Assembly (NCBI GenBank): GCA_022394775.1
Contig: JAGFCB010000174.1
Span: 1-56,814 of the forward strand
Reading direction: 5' to 3'
DNA: 56,814 nucleotides
From: Candidatus Poribacteria bacterium
GTDB taxonomy: Bacteria > Poribacteria > WGA-4E > WGA-3G
The notes below the pieces were generated by a model, which searched no databases, was not told where the DNA came from, and worked only from the letters and a program-made list of their open reading frames with translations. The stretch's first letter is position 1. Each line of letters starts with the position of its first letter. Made by a program: the position numbers and the translations under genes. Positions 25,291 to 33,083 of the stretch are shown here, piece by piece.

Positions 25291-27198
25291 ATGAGAACAA
25301 CGCTGGTTTTTTGTGTTATGTTTATTTTTTTCTTACTTACTGTCCTCTCTTTACCAAGTGGTGCCGCGCAAGATTACACCCGATGGGGACTGCCTGAAGG
25401 CGCGATCGCGCGTTTTGGGAAGGGCACGCTCACCGATTGCGTCTATTTGCCGGATGGTAACCGACTTGTTGTCTTGAGTTCGATCGGCACTTGGATATAC
25501 GACGTCCGCACCGGTGAAGAGCTGGATCTCATCACAGAACCGTTCACTGAAGATATGCGCCTCAGCCCTGATGGAAAGACGCTTGCTGCTGCAAGGGACG
25601 GCAGCATTTATTTGTGGGACCTACAGGCTAAGAAATTGAAAAATGTCCTTGTAGGGGACACACATAGGATCGGTTCATTAACATTCAGCCCTACCGGAGA
25701 AACCCTTGCAGGCGGAAATTGGGACAACGCGGTTCAGCTGTGGGATATCCACACCGGTAAGCTGTTAAAAACCCTTATCGGACACACAAATCTTTACTCA
25801 ATGTCCATTCACTTTATCGCGTATTCATACGATGGAAAGATGCTGGCAAGTGTCGGTTCGGAAGATGAGACGATTCGCATTTGGGACGTGGAGACTGGAC
25901 AACTTCTGCAGACGATTGATGAGCGTCCAAAAAGGGTTTATAGTGTCGCATACTCACCCGATAGTCGGACCCTGGCGAGTGCTGAAGAAGACTCCAAAAT
26001 CCGTATTTGGGATGTGGGCACCGGAGCACTCCTAAAAACACTCACTGGGCATACATCCGAGGTTAATACTATAACTTACTCGCCAGATGGCACGACACTT
26101 GTGAGCGGCAGTTGGGATAAGACAATCCGTTTTTGGAACGTTAGCACCGGTAAACTCCTGAAAACCCTTACCGGACATACCGATGTTGTTGATACTGTCA
26201 TCTATTCACCAGATGGAAAAACTGTTGTTAGTATGAGTTCCTACGATGGGACGATCCGTTTTTGGGATGCAGCGACGGGCACCCCGTTGAAGACGATCGC
26301 CGGACATACCTGCTCTTTTGGAAGAGCGGTGGCATTTTCACCGGATGGGACAACACTGGCGAACATTGGAATGGGAGAGGATTCAATCGCGTTGCTCGAT
26401 GTACAAAGCGGACAACTTCTCAGAACTATCACCGGGCATACAGGTAGGGTTATTTCAGTAACCTATTCGCCAAATGGACGAAATCTTGTGAGTGGTGATT
26501 GGGAGGGTAATATTCGTTTATGGGATGTGGCGACTGGGCAGCTCCAAAAAATTGTCACCGGGCATGAAGATGGGATTCCTTCTCTCGTCTATTCACCCAA
26601 CGGGGCGACACTTATAAGTGGAAGTTGGGACAATACCATCCGGATTTGGGATGTTGACACTGGTCAGCCTCTGCAAACCATTATAGCGAACATTACAGAA
26701 CTGGATCCAAGCAACGGTGTCAGAGCCATTTCGCTGAGTCCAGATGGACAGACGGTCGCCAGTGCAACGGATGAACCGGTGATTCGGTTATGGGATGTGC
26801 ATACCGGTAGACTTAAAGATTCTCTTGTCGGACACACGGATAGGGTCACGCCTGTCGCATTTTCCGCAAGTGGAACTGTGCTTGCGAGTGGCAGTAATGA
26901 CTTCACAGTGCGTTTATGGGATGTGGAAGCGAGTAAACTGCTGCATACCTTTAAAGAACCTACGAAAAGTAGTGTTTTATCCGTTGCTTTCAGTCCGGAT
27001 GGACGCATACTCGCGAGTGGCTGTTATGAAGTGATTCGTTTGAGAGACACATTCACTGAGCGAAACACGGTTACCCTCACTGGGCATACGACCTGGGTCC
27101 GGGCGTTAGCCTTCAGTCCGGATGGACGTATACTTGCGAGTATAGATGAAAGTGGTGTGGTGATGCTATGGGATATGACCGAGGTTACATGGCAATAG
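25291..27198 (+). CDS. Secreted 14-blade WD40 beta-propeller protein (paralogue)
   Basis: 635 residues from the ATG at 25291 (AAGGA upstream); in-frame starts further upstream overlap the selenoprotein gene and add no homology. Signal peptide (FLLTVLSLPSGAAQ), then QDYTRWGLPEGAIARF, matching the start of its paralogue. 14 blades with the same order of variants, for example a degenerate eighth blade (LLDVQSG here, FRDVQSG in the other). The one-to-one blade match means the whole gene was duplicated, not single blades. Lies 40 bp after the selenoprotein gene. Confidence 0.88.
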   Translation: MRTTLVFCVMFIFFLLTVLSLPSGAAQDYTRWGLPEGAIARFGKGTLTDCVYLPDGNRLVVLSSIGTWIYDVRTGEELDLITEPFTEDMRLSPDGKTLAAARDGSIYLWDLQAKKLKNVLVGDTHRIGSLTFSPTGETLAGGNWDNAVQLWDIHTGKLLKTLIGHTNLYSMSIHFIAYSYDGKMLASVGSEDETIRIWDVETGQLLQTIDERPKRVYSVAYSPDSRTLASAEEDSKIRIWDVGTGALLKTLTGHTSEVNTITYSPDGTTLVSGSWDKTIRFWNVSTGKLLKTLTGHTDVVDTVIYSPDGKTVVSMSSYDGTIRFWDAATGTPLKTIAGHTCSFGRAVAFSPDGTTLANIGMGEDSIALLDVQSGQLLRTITGHTGRVISVTYSPNGRNLVSGDWEGNIRLWDVATGQLQKIVTGHEDGIPSLVYSPNGATLISGSWDNTIRIWDVDTGQPLQTIIANITELDPSNGVRAISLSPDGQTVASATDEPVIRLWDVHTGRLKDSLVGHTDRVTPVAFSASGTVLASGSNDFTVRLWDVEASKLLHTFKEPTKSSVLSVAFSPDGRILASGCYEVIRLRDTFTERNTVTLTGHTTWVRALAFSPDGRILASIDESGVVMLWDMTEVTWQ

Positions 27199-27510
27199 CA
27201 ACAGGACTTATGAAAACTGAGAAAATACCGGATAACCCCTAAATCCCCCTTGTCAGGGGGACTTTAAGAAGCAGTGCGTAAATCTTAGAAATAATTTTTT
27301 TCATTTTTTTTTTCAAAAATGTGCAAAAGTGCATCCGAAAATGTGTTTAAGCGAATCATTGTCATTTTTTAAATGGCGATGGTATCCTAATACCGCTTTA
27401 TCGCGGTAGAGAGAAAAAGGAGGAAATTGTTATGTTAGCAAACCAGAGGAGGTGTGACACTTAGTGTTACGCCCTTGTGGTGTGACACTAAGTGTCGCAC
27501 TCTTTGGAAA

Positions 27511-27547
27511 GGGACGGGGGGTTTAAACCCCTCTGTCCCCCATTTTG
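27511..27547 (+). terminator. Terminator-like hairpin
   Basis: GGGACGGGGGG-TTTAAA-CCCCTCTGTCCC followed by a weak T run (ATTTTG). The stem has mismatches but echoes the terminator at 21477-21515. It follows a 10-codon leader-like ORF, so attenuation or simple termination after the WD40 unit are both possible. Confidence 0.55.
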
Positions 27548-27713
27548 TCCGTATCTTCAAAGTATGCTATTTCGGTTTAGGATGCATGCGTTACGCCCTG
27601 AATCCAATTTTTATCGCATATTTTTTTGTTTTTTAGTATACTATTAAGGTAACTTACAAGGGGTGGTCATTGTTGAAGTGTCACTGGCACCCTTGTACCA
27701 TTTCAAATTACAT

Positions 27714-27808
27714 AGAACTTACGCAGCCCCACTGCATGCAGGCGGGGTTTGAAACCTCGCCTGCAGTGCGTCGGATGTCCGTTATCATGGAAAAAATGCG
27801 TAAGTTCT
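27714..27808. mobile_element. Small non-coding element C (95 bp, 12-bp terminal inverted repeats)
   Basis: Begins AGAACTTACGCA and ends TGCGTAAGTTCT, a perfect 12-bp inverted repeat. The interior has a GCAGGCGGGGTTT hairpin pairing with AACCTCGCCTGC. No coding capacity. Other complete or partial copies are at 29281-29543 and 47041-47132, with single ends at 18260, 25249 and 35080. It looks like a MITE. Confidence 0.8.
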
Positions 27809-27851
27809 GTTACAAATATAGACATACAATAAGAAAGAGGAGGTACCTATC

Positions 27852-27979
27852 ATGTCATTAAGAGTAAGTTTAAGCCACGCTACATTTCATTTGAACGTAT
27901 TCAGTTCAAGGCGATGGTGCCTCTGTCCATTATCGACAATTTGATTGAGAATGGCATAGGCGCGATCGCCTCACACTGA
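27852..27979 (+). pseudogene. Small ORF with apparent frameshift upstream of the sigma-like gene
   Basis: An ATG with a nearby GAGGAGG gives MSLRVSLS and then runs into a stop after about 31 codons. One frame over, the sequence reads KPRYISFERIQFKAMVPLS followed by IIDNLIENGIGAIASH and a TGA, which looks more protein-like. A single shift near 27870 would join them into a protein of about 43 residues. It may be a sequencing error, a decayed gene or coincidence. Confidence 0.35.
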
Positions 27980-27995
27980 GGGAGTTGCTCTATCT

Positions 27996-28370
27996 ATGCC
28001 AAGATTTAATCCAGATTTTTGGGAGATTCCGGTCCCACCGGATTTTTTTGACCAGCTTACCACCGAGGACTACCTCTGGTATCGAGCACCTGATGACGAA
28101 TATGCCGAAGCGCGTCGTGCCAAGCGGCAGGCAGTCTTAGAACAGATTCGTCAAATTATTGCGAAGGAGTTGACCGAACGTCAAATCGAGTGTCTCCAAC
28201 TCTACTTCTATAAAGGCAAAACGCAGGAAGAGATTGGGAGTATCCTCGGCATTTCTCGCCGTGTTGTGAGCCAACATCTTTTTGGTGTCACACGGAACGG
28301 GAAACAGATAGGCGGTGCGATTAACAAAATCCGGAAGGTGTGTCGAAAACTGGGGGTAGAATTTCCATAG
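27996..28370 (+). CDS. Sigma-70 region-4-like DNA-binding protein
   Basis: 124 residues. The C-terminal half is a helix-turn-helix of the sigma region 4 / LuxR class: LTERQIECLQLYFYKGKTQEEIGSILGISRRVVSQHL, followed by a basic helix (INKIRKVCRKLG). The N-terminus (FNPDFWEIPVPPDFFDQL) lacks sigma region 2, so it is not a complete sigma factor; it is more likely a small regulator or a phage/mobile-type activator. ATG with a distant GGGAG. Its target is unknown. Confidence 0.7.
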   Translation: MPRFNPDFWEIPVPPDFFDQLTTEDYLWYRAPDDEYAEARRAKRQAVLEQIRQIIAKELTERQIECLQLYFYKGKTQEEIGSILGISRRVVSQHLFGVTRNGKQIGGAINKIRKVCRKLGVEFP

Positions 28371-28546
28371 GTGTCAAGATAGAATCTGTAATTAATCTTA
28401 CAAGTGCGATTCAATGCGGGAGGAGACCTTATCGGTTCCCTCTCGCTTGGAAGCACTTTTTTATTTTCCAATGCGCTGAACACGTATCAGACATCACTTT
28501 TTCGCTTTTATCCCACCGACATCAAAGCGTATTTTAAAGCGGGTGT

Positions 28547-29239
28547 CTAACGACTTTCCTTAAACCGATAGCCGACCCCATGCACCGTCTCAATATGCTT
28601 CCCAAATTCGCCGAGTTTGCGGCGAAGGCGGCTGACGTGTGTGTCCACTGTTCGGTCGATGCCGTAATAATCTTGTCCCCATATCACGTTCATGAGAATA
28701 TCGCGCGTAAAGACGCGGCCGGGGGACTCTGCGAATAACGTAATGAGTTTAAATTCGGTAGCCGTGAGGTCGATTGGCCCGCTCTCGGTCAGCACTTGAT
28801 GTTTGTCGAGATCGATTGTTAGCCCATGTGTTTCGATCCGTTTGCTGTCTTCTGCCTGTTTACCGATTTGGATACGGCGTAACACGGCAGACACTCGTAG
28901 GACCACTTCCCTCGGACTAAAAGGTTTTGTGATGTAATCATCAGCACCGAGTTCTAATCCCGTAACTCTATCTTTTTCTTCCGTCTTCGCGGTTACCATG
29001 ACGACAGGAATATTTTTTGTTCTCGGATCGTTTTTTAATAACCGGCAAACAATGGTTCCATCTACTTCTGGAAGCATTAAATCGAGTAAAATGAGGTCTG
29101 GCGGTTTCTCAACAGCCCGATGCAATGCATCTGTGCCATTTCGGACGTAATCTGTTTCAAACCCTGCTTCTTGTAGATTATATCGTAGTAAGTCCGCGAT
29201 ATCGCGTTCATCTTCAACGATTAAAATCTTCGCGTCCAT
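28547..29239 (-). CDS. OmpR/PhoB-family response regulator
   Basis: 230 residues: receiver domain with the acidic pair ED (VEDERD), phospho-acceptor Asp in LILLDLMLPEVDG, Thr in MVTAKTEE, Lys in DYITKPFSPRE; then a winged-helix DNA-binding domain with DLTATEFKLITLFAESPGRVFTRD and RTVDTHVSRLRRKLG. The sequence is close to PhoB. No histidine kinase is adjacent, so it is an orphan here. AGGGA precedes the ATG. Confidence 0.92.
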   Translation of the reverse strand: MDAKILIVEDERDIADLLRYNLQEAGFETDYVRNGTDALHRAVEKPPDLILLDLMLPEVDGTIVCRLLKNDPRTKNIPVVMVTAKTEEKDRVTGLELGADDYITKPFSPREVVLRVSAVLRRIQIGKQAEDSKRIETHGLTIDLDKHQVLTESGPIDLTATEFKLITLFAESPGRVFTRDILMNVIWGQDYYGIDRTVDTHVSRLRRKLGEFGKHIETVHGVGYRFKESR

Positions 29240-29280
29240 TTAAATATCCCTCACAATCAATTTTAGTCTCACAATTATTC

Positions 29281-29543
29281 AGGGCTTACGCACCCCTCCT
29301 TGCAGGGTTTTTGCTTGGGTGTTTCTTCAGGGTTTAAAACCCCAGAGCTATTTAGTTCTCGGTTTTTTCGTCCAATTTTGGACACCCCAGGCCCCGCAGG
29401 TGCGGTTTGGAACCGCACCGGGATTGAAAAAGAAAATCCAAAAATTTAGAAAATCCGATAATTTATCTAAAACTAAATAGTCCTGTTTAAAACCCCGCCT
29501 GCAGTGCATAATATGTGTTATCATAGAAAAATGCGTAAGTCCT
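29281..29543. mobile_element. Element C copy interrupted by element B
   Basis: Left end AGGGCTTACGCA (29281-29292), right end TGCGTAAGTCCT (29532-29543): an inverted repeat with one mismatch. Removing the 133-bp element B leaves about 130 bp with the GTTTAAAACCCC hairpin typical of this family. The right part (GCCTGCAGTGC, then TTATCATAGAAAAATGCG) matches the copy at 27714-27808. Confidence 0.75.
29348..29480. mobile_element. Element B, copy 1 (133 bp, 10-bp terminal inverted repeats)
   Basis: Begins CTATTTAGTT and ends AACTAAATAG. It matches 38997-39129 closely over its whole length, both copies being exactly 133 bp. Internal hairpin GGTGCGGTT-tgg-AACCGCACC. Non-coding, MITE-like. Confidence 0.8.
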
Positions 29544-29602
29544 ATTATTTTACCAAATCCTGCGGGTCATGTCAATCTTTAGAGATATTGTAAAAAAATT
29601 AG

Positions 29603-29630
29603 TGGACACGCACGCGAAATGTGTTATGAT
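29603..29630 (+). promoter_or_regulatory. Sigma70-type promoter of the M28 peptidase
   Basis: TGGACA (29603-29608), 16-bp spacer, TATGAT (29625-29630), about 28 bp before the start codon at 29665. Confidence 0.6.
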
Positions 29631-29664
29631 TTAGCAAAACAGAAAGAGGTGATAACTGATTAAA

Positions 29665-31785
29665 ATGCTAAAAAATATAATGTGTCTGTCAAAATGGATT
29701 TGGAGATTGAATTTTTGTTTTCTCTGTGTACTTACAGTATTCTCTTTTTCTTCCCGTAATGTCTTTGGGATGCGAGGGTTCACACCAGAAAATGCTGTTA
29801 CGCAAAAACAGTATGAAACTGATTTTAAAGAACACGTTTCAGCAGAAAGATGCCGGCATAGATTAAGACACCTCACTGAAGAACCACATCTCGCGGGGAC
29901 CGAAAATAGCCGTAAAGTCGCGGAATACCTGCGCACTGAATTTGAGAGTTACGGCTTACACGTTCAGGTGTATGAATATCATGTATATCTTCCGTATCCG
30001 CTTGAAGTGCACGTGGAGCTTGTTTCACCTGTCCAGCATGTCGCCGTTAGCAAAGAAGATAGTTGGGCATGGGACAAGGATTCTTATGAGACCGAGATTG
30101 TGGCGGGGTATAACGCCTATTCGCCAGACGGTGATGTAACAGCAGAACTCATCTATGTCAACAGGGGGTTGCCCGAGGATTACCAAATTCTCAAGGAACG
30201 CGGTATTTCAGTAGCAGGGAAAATCTGCATTGCCCGATATGGCGGCAGTTACCGCGGTGTGAAGGCAAAAGTCGCCGGTGATAACGGGGCAGTCGGGTTA
30301 ATCCTATACTCGGATCCGAAGGACGATGGATATATGCGCGGGGATGTCTACCCTCGCGGTCCATGGCGTTCGGAAGATGCCATACAGCGTGGAACGGTAA
30401 AATATATCTTCCAACATGCCAGTGATCCGCTAACACCGGGTTGGGCTGCAACGAAAGATGCAGAAAGACTCCCGATTGCCGAAGCCACAGATCTTCCCAA
30501 AATCCCTGTAGTTCCGATCGCTTATCGGGATGCTAAACCTTTTCTGCAAGCACTTGCCGGAATGAACGTCCCATCAGAGTGGCAAGGCGGTTTACCTTTT
30601 GCTTATCATATCGGACCCGGACCTGCTAAAGTTCGCATTAAAGTCCGTTGCGATCACAGCACCCGTCCGATTTACAATGTCATTGCAACGTTAGAAGGCA
30701 CAGAATATCCGGATCAGTGGGTGATCTTAGGGAACCATCACGATGCATGGGTTTACGGTGCTGCGGATCCAGGGAGCGGTACAACCGCGCTATTAGAGGC
30801 CGCACAGTCCTTGGGTGAACTCGCCAAAAAAGGGATGCGCCCGAAGCGGACGATCGTTTTTGCCGCATGGGATGCCGAGGAATTTGGGATCCTCGGCTCA
30901 ACAGAATGGGTTGAAGAATTGAAGTCGCAGCTCCAGGAAAAAGTTATCGCGTATCTTAACGTGGATATTGCGGCAACAGGTGGACGGTTCTATGTGAGCG
31001 CAATTCCGTCCTTACGAGAATTAATCCGGGAAGTAACGCAGAATGTGATTGACCCACGGACGCTAAAGTCGATTTACGAGCGTTGGAAAACAGCACAGGG
31101 TAAGGAGATACCACAGGTCGGAAATCTCGGCAGTGGTTCTGATCATTCGCCATTTGTTGGACATGCAGGGATTCCAGCAATCAGTATGGGATTCAGCGGT
31201 GCTTATGGCGTTTATCACGCCATGCAGGACAACTTTTATTGGATGGAACACTTTGGTGATCCAACGTTTCAGTATCAAGCAGCGATGTCAAAAATCTGGG
31301 GGATCCTTGCACTCCGGCTTGCTAACGCTGATGTTTTACCCTTTGATTATGAGACTTACGCGACTGACCTGATGACCCCCGTGAAACTGTTACAAAATTC
31401 CGGTTCAGAAAGCAAAATTGCGCAGGGCGTTAAAACGTTAGATGGTCTGCTGACAGAGTGGCAACAGGCAGCAGGGTTATTGAACCAAGCACTTGTGCGT
31501 TACCTCGCTTCTGATGACCTGTCCCGGATTTCAGAAATAAACCAACGGTTGTATCAGTTGGAACGGCGTTTGACGAGTGAGACCGGGTTGTCGCTGCGTC
31601 CGTGGTTTAAGCATCTTATCTATGCGCCGGGACTGAATACAGGCTATGCAGCCGTTGTTTTCCCTGGCGTTGAGGATGCAATAGCGTATGGAGAAGATGC
31701 TGAGGTCCACGCGGAAATTGATAGATTAGTCGCAGCCTTCACACGGATGATTCAAGGGATTAATGAGATCCGAGAGATGCTGTGA
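29665..31785 (+). CDS. Secreted M28 zinc peptidase, glutamate carboxypeptidase II-like
   Basis: 706 residues with a signal peptide. Domain order of GCPII/PSMA: a start helix with HLTEEPHLAGTENS, a PA insert (about 110-290, including GKICIARYGGSYRGVKAKVA), the M28 catalytic domain with LGNHHDAWVYGAADPGSGT (zinc His and bridging Asp), WDAEEFGILGSTEW (general base and zinc Glu), LNVDIAATG (zinc Asp) and GSGSDHSPFVGHAGIP (zinc His), and a C-terminal dimerisation-type helical domain. Exported aminopeptidase or carboxypeptidase for peptide use. Complete active site. Confidence 0.92.
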   Translation: MLKNIMCLSKWIWRLNFCFLCVLTVFSFSSRNVFGMRGFTPENAVTQKQYETDFKEHVSAERCRHRLRHLTEEPHLAGTENSRKVAEYLRTEFESYGLHVQVYEYHVYLPYPLEVHVELVSPVQHVAVSKEDSWAWDKDSYETEIVAGYNAYSPDGDVTAELIYVNRGLPEDYQILKERGISVAGKICIARYGGSYRGVKAKVAGDNGAVGLILYSDPKDDGYMRGDVYPRGPWRSEDAIQRGTVKYIFQHASDPLTPGWAATKDAERLPIAEATDLPKIPVVPIAYRDAKPFLQALAGMNVPSEWQGGLPFAYHIGPGPAKVRIKVRCDHSTRPIYNVIATLEGTEYPDQWVILGNHHDAWVYGAADPGSGTTALLEAAQSLGELAKKGMRPKRTIVFAAWDAEEFGILGSTEWVEELKSQLQEKVIAYLNVDIAATGGRFYVSAIPSLRELIREVTQNVIDPRTLKSIYERWKTAQGKEIPQVGNLGSGSDHSPFVGHAGIPAISMGFSGAYGVYHAMQDNFYWMEHFGDPTFQYQAAMSKIWGILALRLANADVLPFDYETYATDLMTPVKLLQNSGSESKIAQGVKTLDGLLTEWQQAAGLLNQALVRYLASDDLSRISEINQRLYQLERRLTSETGLSLRPWFKHLIYAPGLNTGYAAVVFPGVEDAIAYGEDAEVHAEIDRLVAAFTRMIQGINEIREML

Positions 31786-31795
31786 TTCGCCTTCA

Positions 31796-32866
31796 TCAAA
31801 CCTGATCGACTTCACTATGATTGGGGGGTGTAACTGCTACGGCTGCTGTCGCTCTCAACATGACAATATCGCCAACTTGGAAGGGACAGTTGTAATCGGT
31901 CTGAACGAAGTAGTCCTGACCGTTGATTTCAACGCGATAGGTGAGATCATATCCTCTAAACGTCTGACCGACGATCTGTCCACTTCTGGCTCCGCTCGCC
32001 CAAGCATCGGAAGCCATCATTTTTAGGCACTCCGGTCGAACTGAGAGCAGCGAATCACCGGCAGCTTCACCATCCACCTTTACGCGTCCAAACTGAGTCT
32101 GGGCAACACCATTTTCCACGTGTGCCTGAATGAAATTCGTCTGCCCCAGAAAGTCAGCGACATAGGCTGTTTTCGGATAACGATACATCTCTTCAGGCGT
32201 GCCAATTTGTTCAAGAGCCCCGTCCTTCATCACTCCCAACCGTTCAGCGAAACTTAATGCTTCTTCTTGTGCGTGTGTGACGAGTATAGCACTGATGCCT
32301 TCCGCTTTCAGAAGGGCGCGGACTTCTTCACGAGTGGTCTGTCTTAACCCTGGATCAAGACTTGAGAAAGGTTCATCTAAAAGGAGGAGCTTCGGACGTG
32401 CGATAATCGCGCGCGCAAGGGCAACACGTTGTTGCTCTCCGCCAGAGAGGTGGTGCGGTAGACGCGTCTGGAGTCCCGTCAAACCGACCATACGCAAGAC
32501 ATCTAAGGCTCTCTCGCGTTTCGCTCTTTTGGACGTTCTTCGGAGACCGAAGGCGACGTTCTCAATAACATTTTTGTGTGGGAAGAGGGCATAGTCTTGA
32601 AAGACGAACCCGATGCCTCGCGATTCGGGAGGCAGATGGACCTCGTTGCTCACGAGGATCCGTTTTTCCATAGCAATGGTTCCAGCATCTGCCTTTTCAA
32701 AGCCGGCAATAAGGCGCAGGGTCGTCGTCTTTCCACAGCCACTCGGTCCCAAAAGCGCGAAAATTTCGTTGGGATATACGCTGAAACTAATGTTTTTAAC
32801 TATAGGGGTTTGGGTCCCTGTGAACCCTTTTGTAATTGCGTTTACCGTGAGTAGTTGCGTTGGCAT
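31796..32866 (-). CDS. ABC transporter ATP-binding protein (PotA/FbpC type)
   Basis: 356 residues: Walker [13 protein letters not shown]-loop in [11 protein letters not shown], signature [14 protein letters not shown], Walker [14 protein letters not shown]-loop [11 protein letters not shown], then a C-terminal TOBE-type domain (about 250-345). This layout fits importers of spermidine, iron or sulfate. No permease or binding protein gene is adjacent on either side, so its partners must be encoded elsewhere. Convergent with the M28 gene, 10 bp apart. Confidence 0.88.
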   Translation of the reverse strand: MPTQLLTVNAITKGFTGTQTPIVKNISFSVYPNEIFALLGPSGCGKTTTLRLIAGFEKADAGTIAMEKRILVSNEVHLPPESRGIGFVFQDYALFPHKNVIENVAFGLRRTSKRAKRERALDVLRMVGLTGLQTRLPHHLSGGEQQRVALARAIIARPKLLLLDEPFSSLDPGLRQTTREEVRALLKAEGISAILVTHAQEEALSFAERLGVMKDGALEQIGTPEEMYRYPKTAYVADFLGQTNFIQAHVENGVAQTQFGRVKVDGEAAGDSLLSVRPECLKMMASDAWASGARSGQIVGQTFRGYDLTYRVEINGQDYFVQTDYNCPFQVGDIVMLRATAAVAVTPPNHSEVDQV

Positions 32867-32899
32867 TAGGTTGTGTCTCGTCTTGACTGTTGATGGATT

Positions 32900-33017
32900 T
32901 ATAGTAAAACCGAAAAATAAATCAACACTTTAGAAAATAACAAACCTACCTCCAATGCAGGCTGGGTTTGGAACCCAGCCTTCTATGGATGTCTCGTTAA
33001 TTGTAGGTTTTACTATA
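32900..33017. mobile_element. Element A, copy 2 (118 bp, 12-bp terminal inverted repeats)
   Basis: TATAGTAAAACC (32900-32911) and GGTTTTACTATA (33006-33017) are perfect inverted repeats. Inside is the 68-bp core shared with 19562-19629, including the GGCTGGGTTT hairpin. Non-coding and MITE-like; this copy defines the ends. Confidence 0.8.
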
Positions 33018-33083
33018 GTTCTGTCAATTTATCACAATTATATGATTAAACATCCATTTTGTCAAATTAGGCGTTTTCGGTTC

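Larger units (their letters stand above)
27199..27995. other. Long intergenic region with hairpins, a leader-like ORF and an element C copy
   Basis: Contents in order: GC hairpin TCCCCCT-TGTC-AGGGGGA (27244-27261); the AAAAGTGCATCC block (27325-27350); palindrome TACCGC-TTTATC-GCGGTA (27393-27410); a strong SD (AAAGGAGGAAATTG) with a 10-codon ORF at 27432-27464; two copies of GTGTGACACT-x-AGTGT (near 27453 and 27479); a terminator-like hairpin at 27511-27547; element C at 27714-27808; and a frameshifted small ORF at 27852-27979. Confidence 0.6.
29240..29664. other. Intergenic region filled by nested small elements
   Basis: Nearly all of it is element C (29281-29543) interrupted by element B (29348-29480). 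The rest holds the promoter of the M28 peptidase (29603-29630) and the leader of the response regulator. No gene seen. Confidence 0.7.

Noticed and set aside
21742..27198. Tandem WD40 genes as an assembly duplication
   Set aside because: The two genes differ throughout at the DNA level and are separated by the selenoprotein gene, so they are true paralogues.
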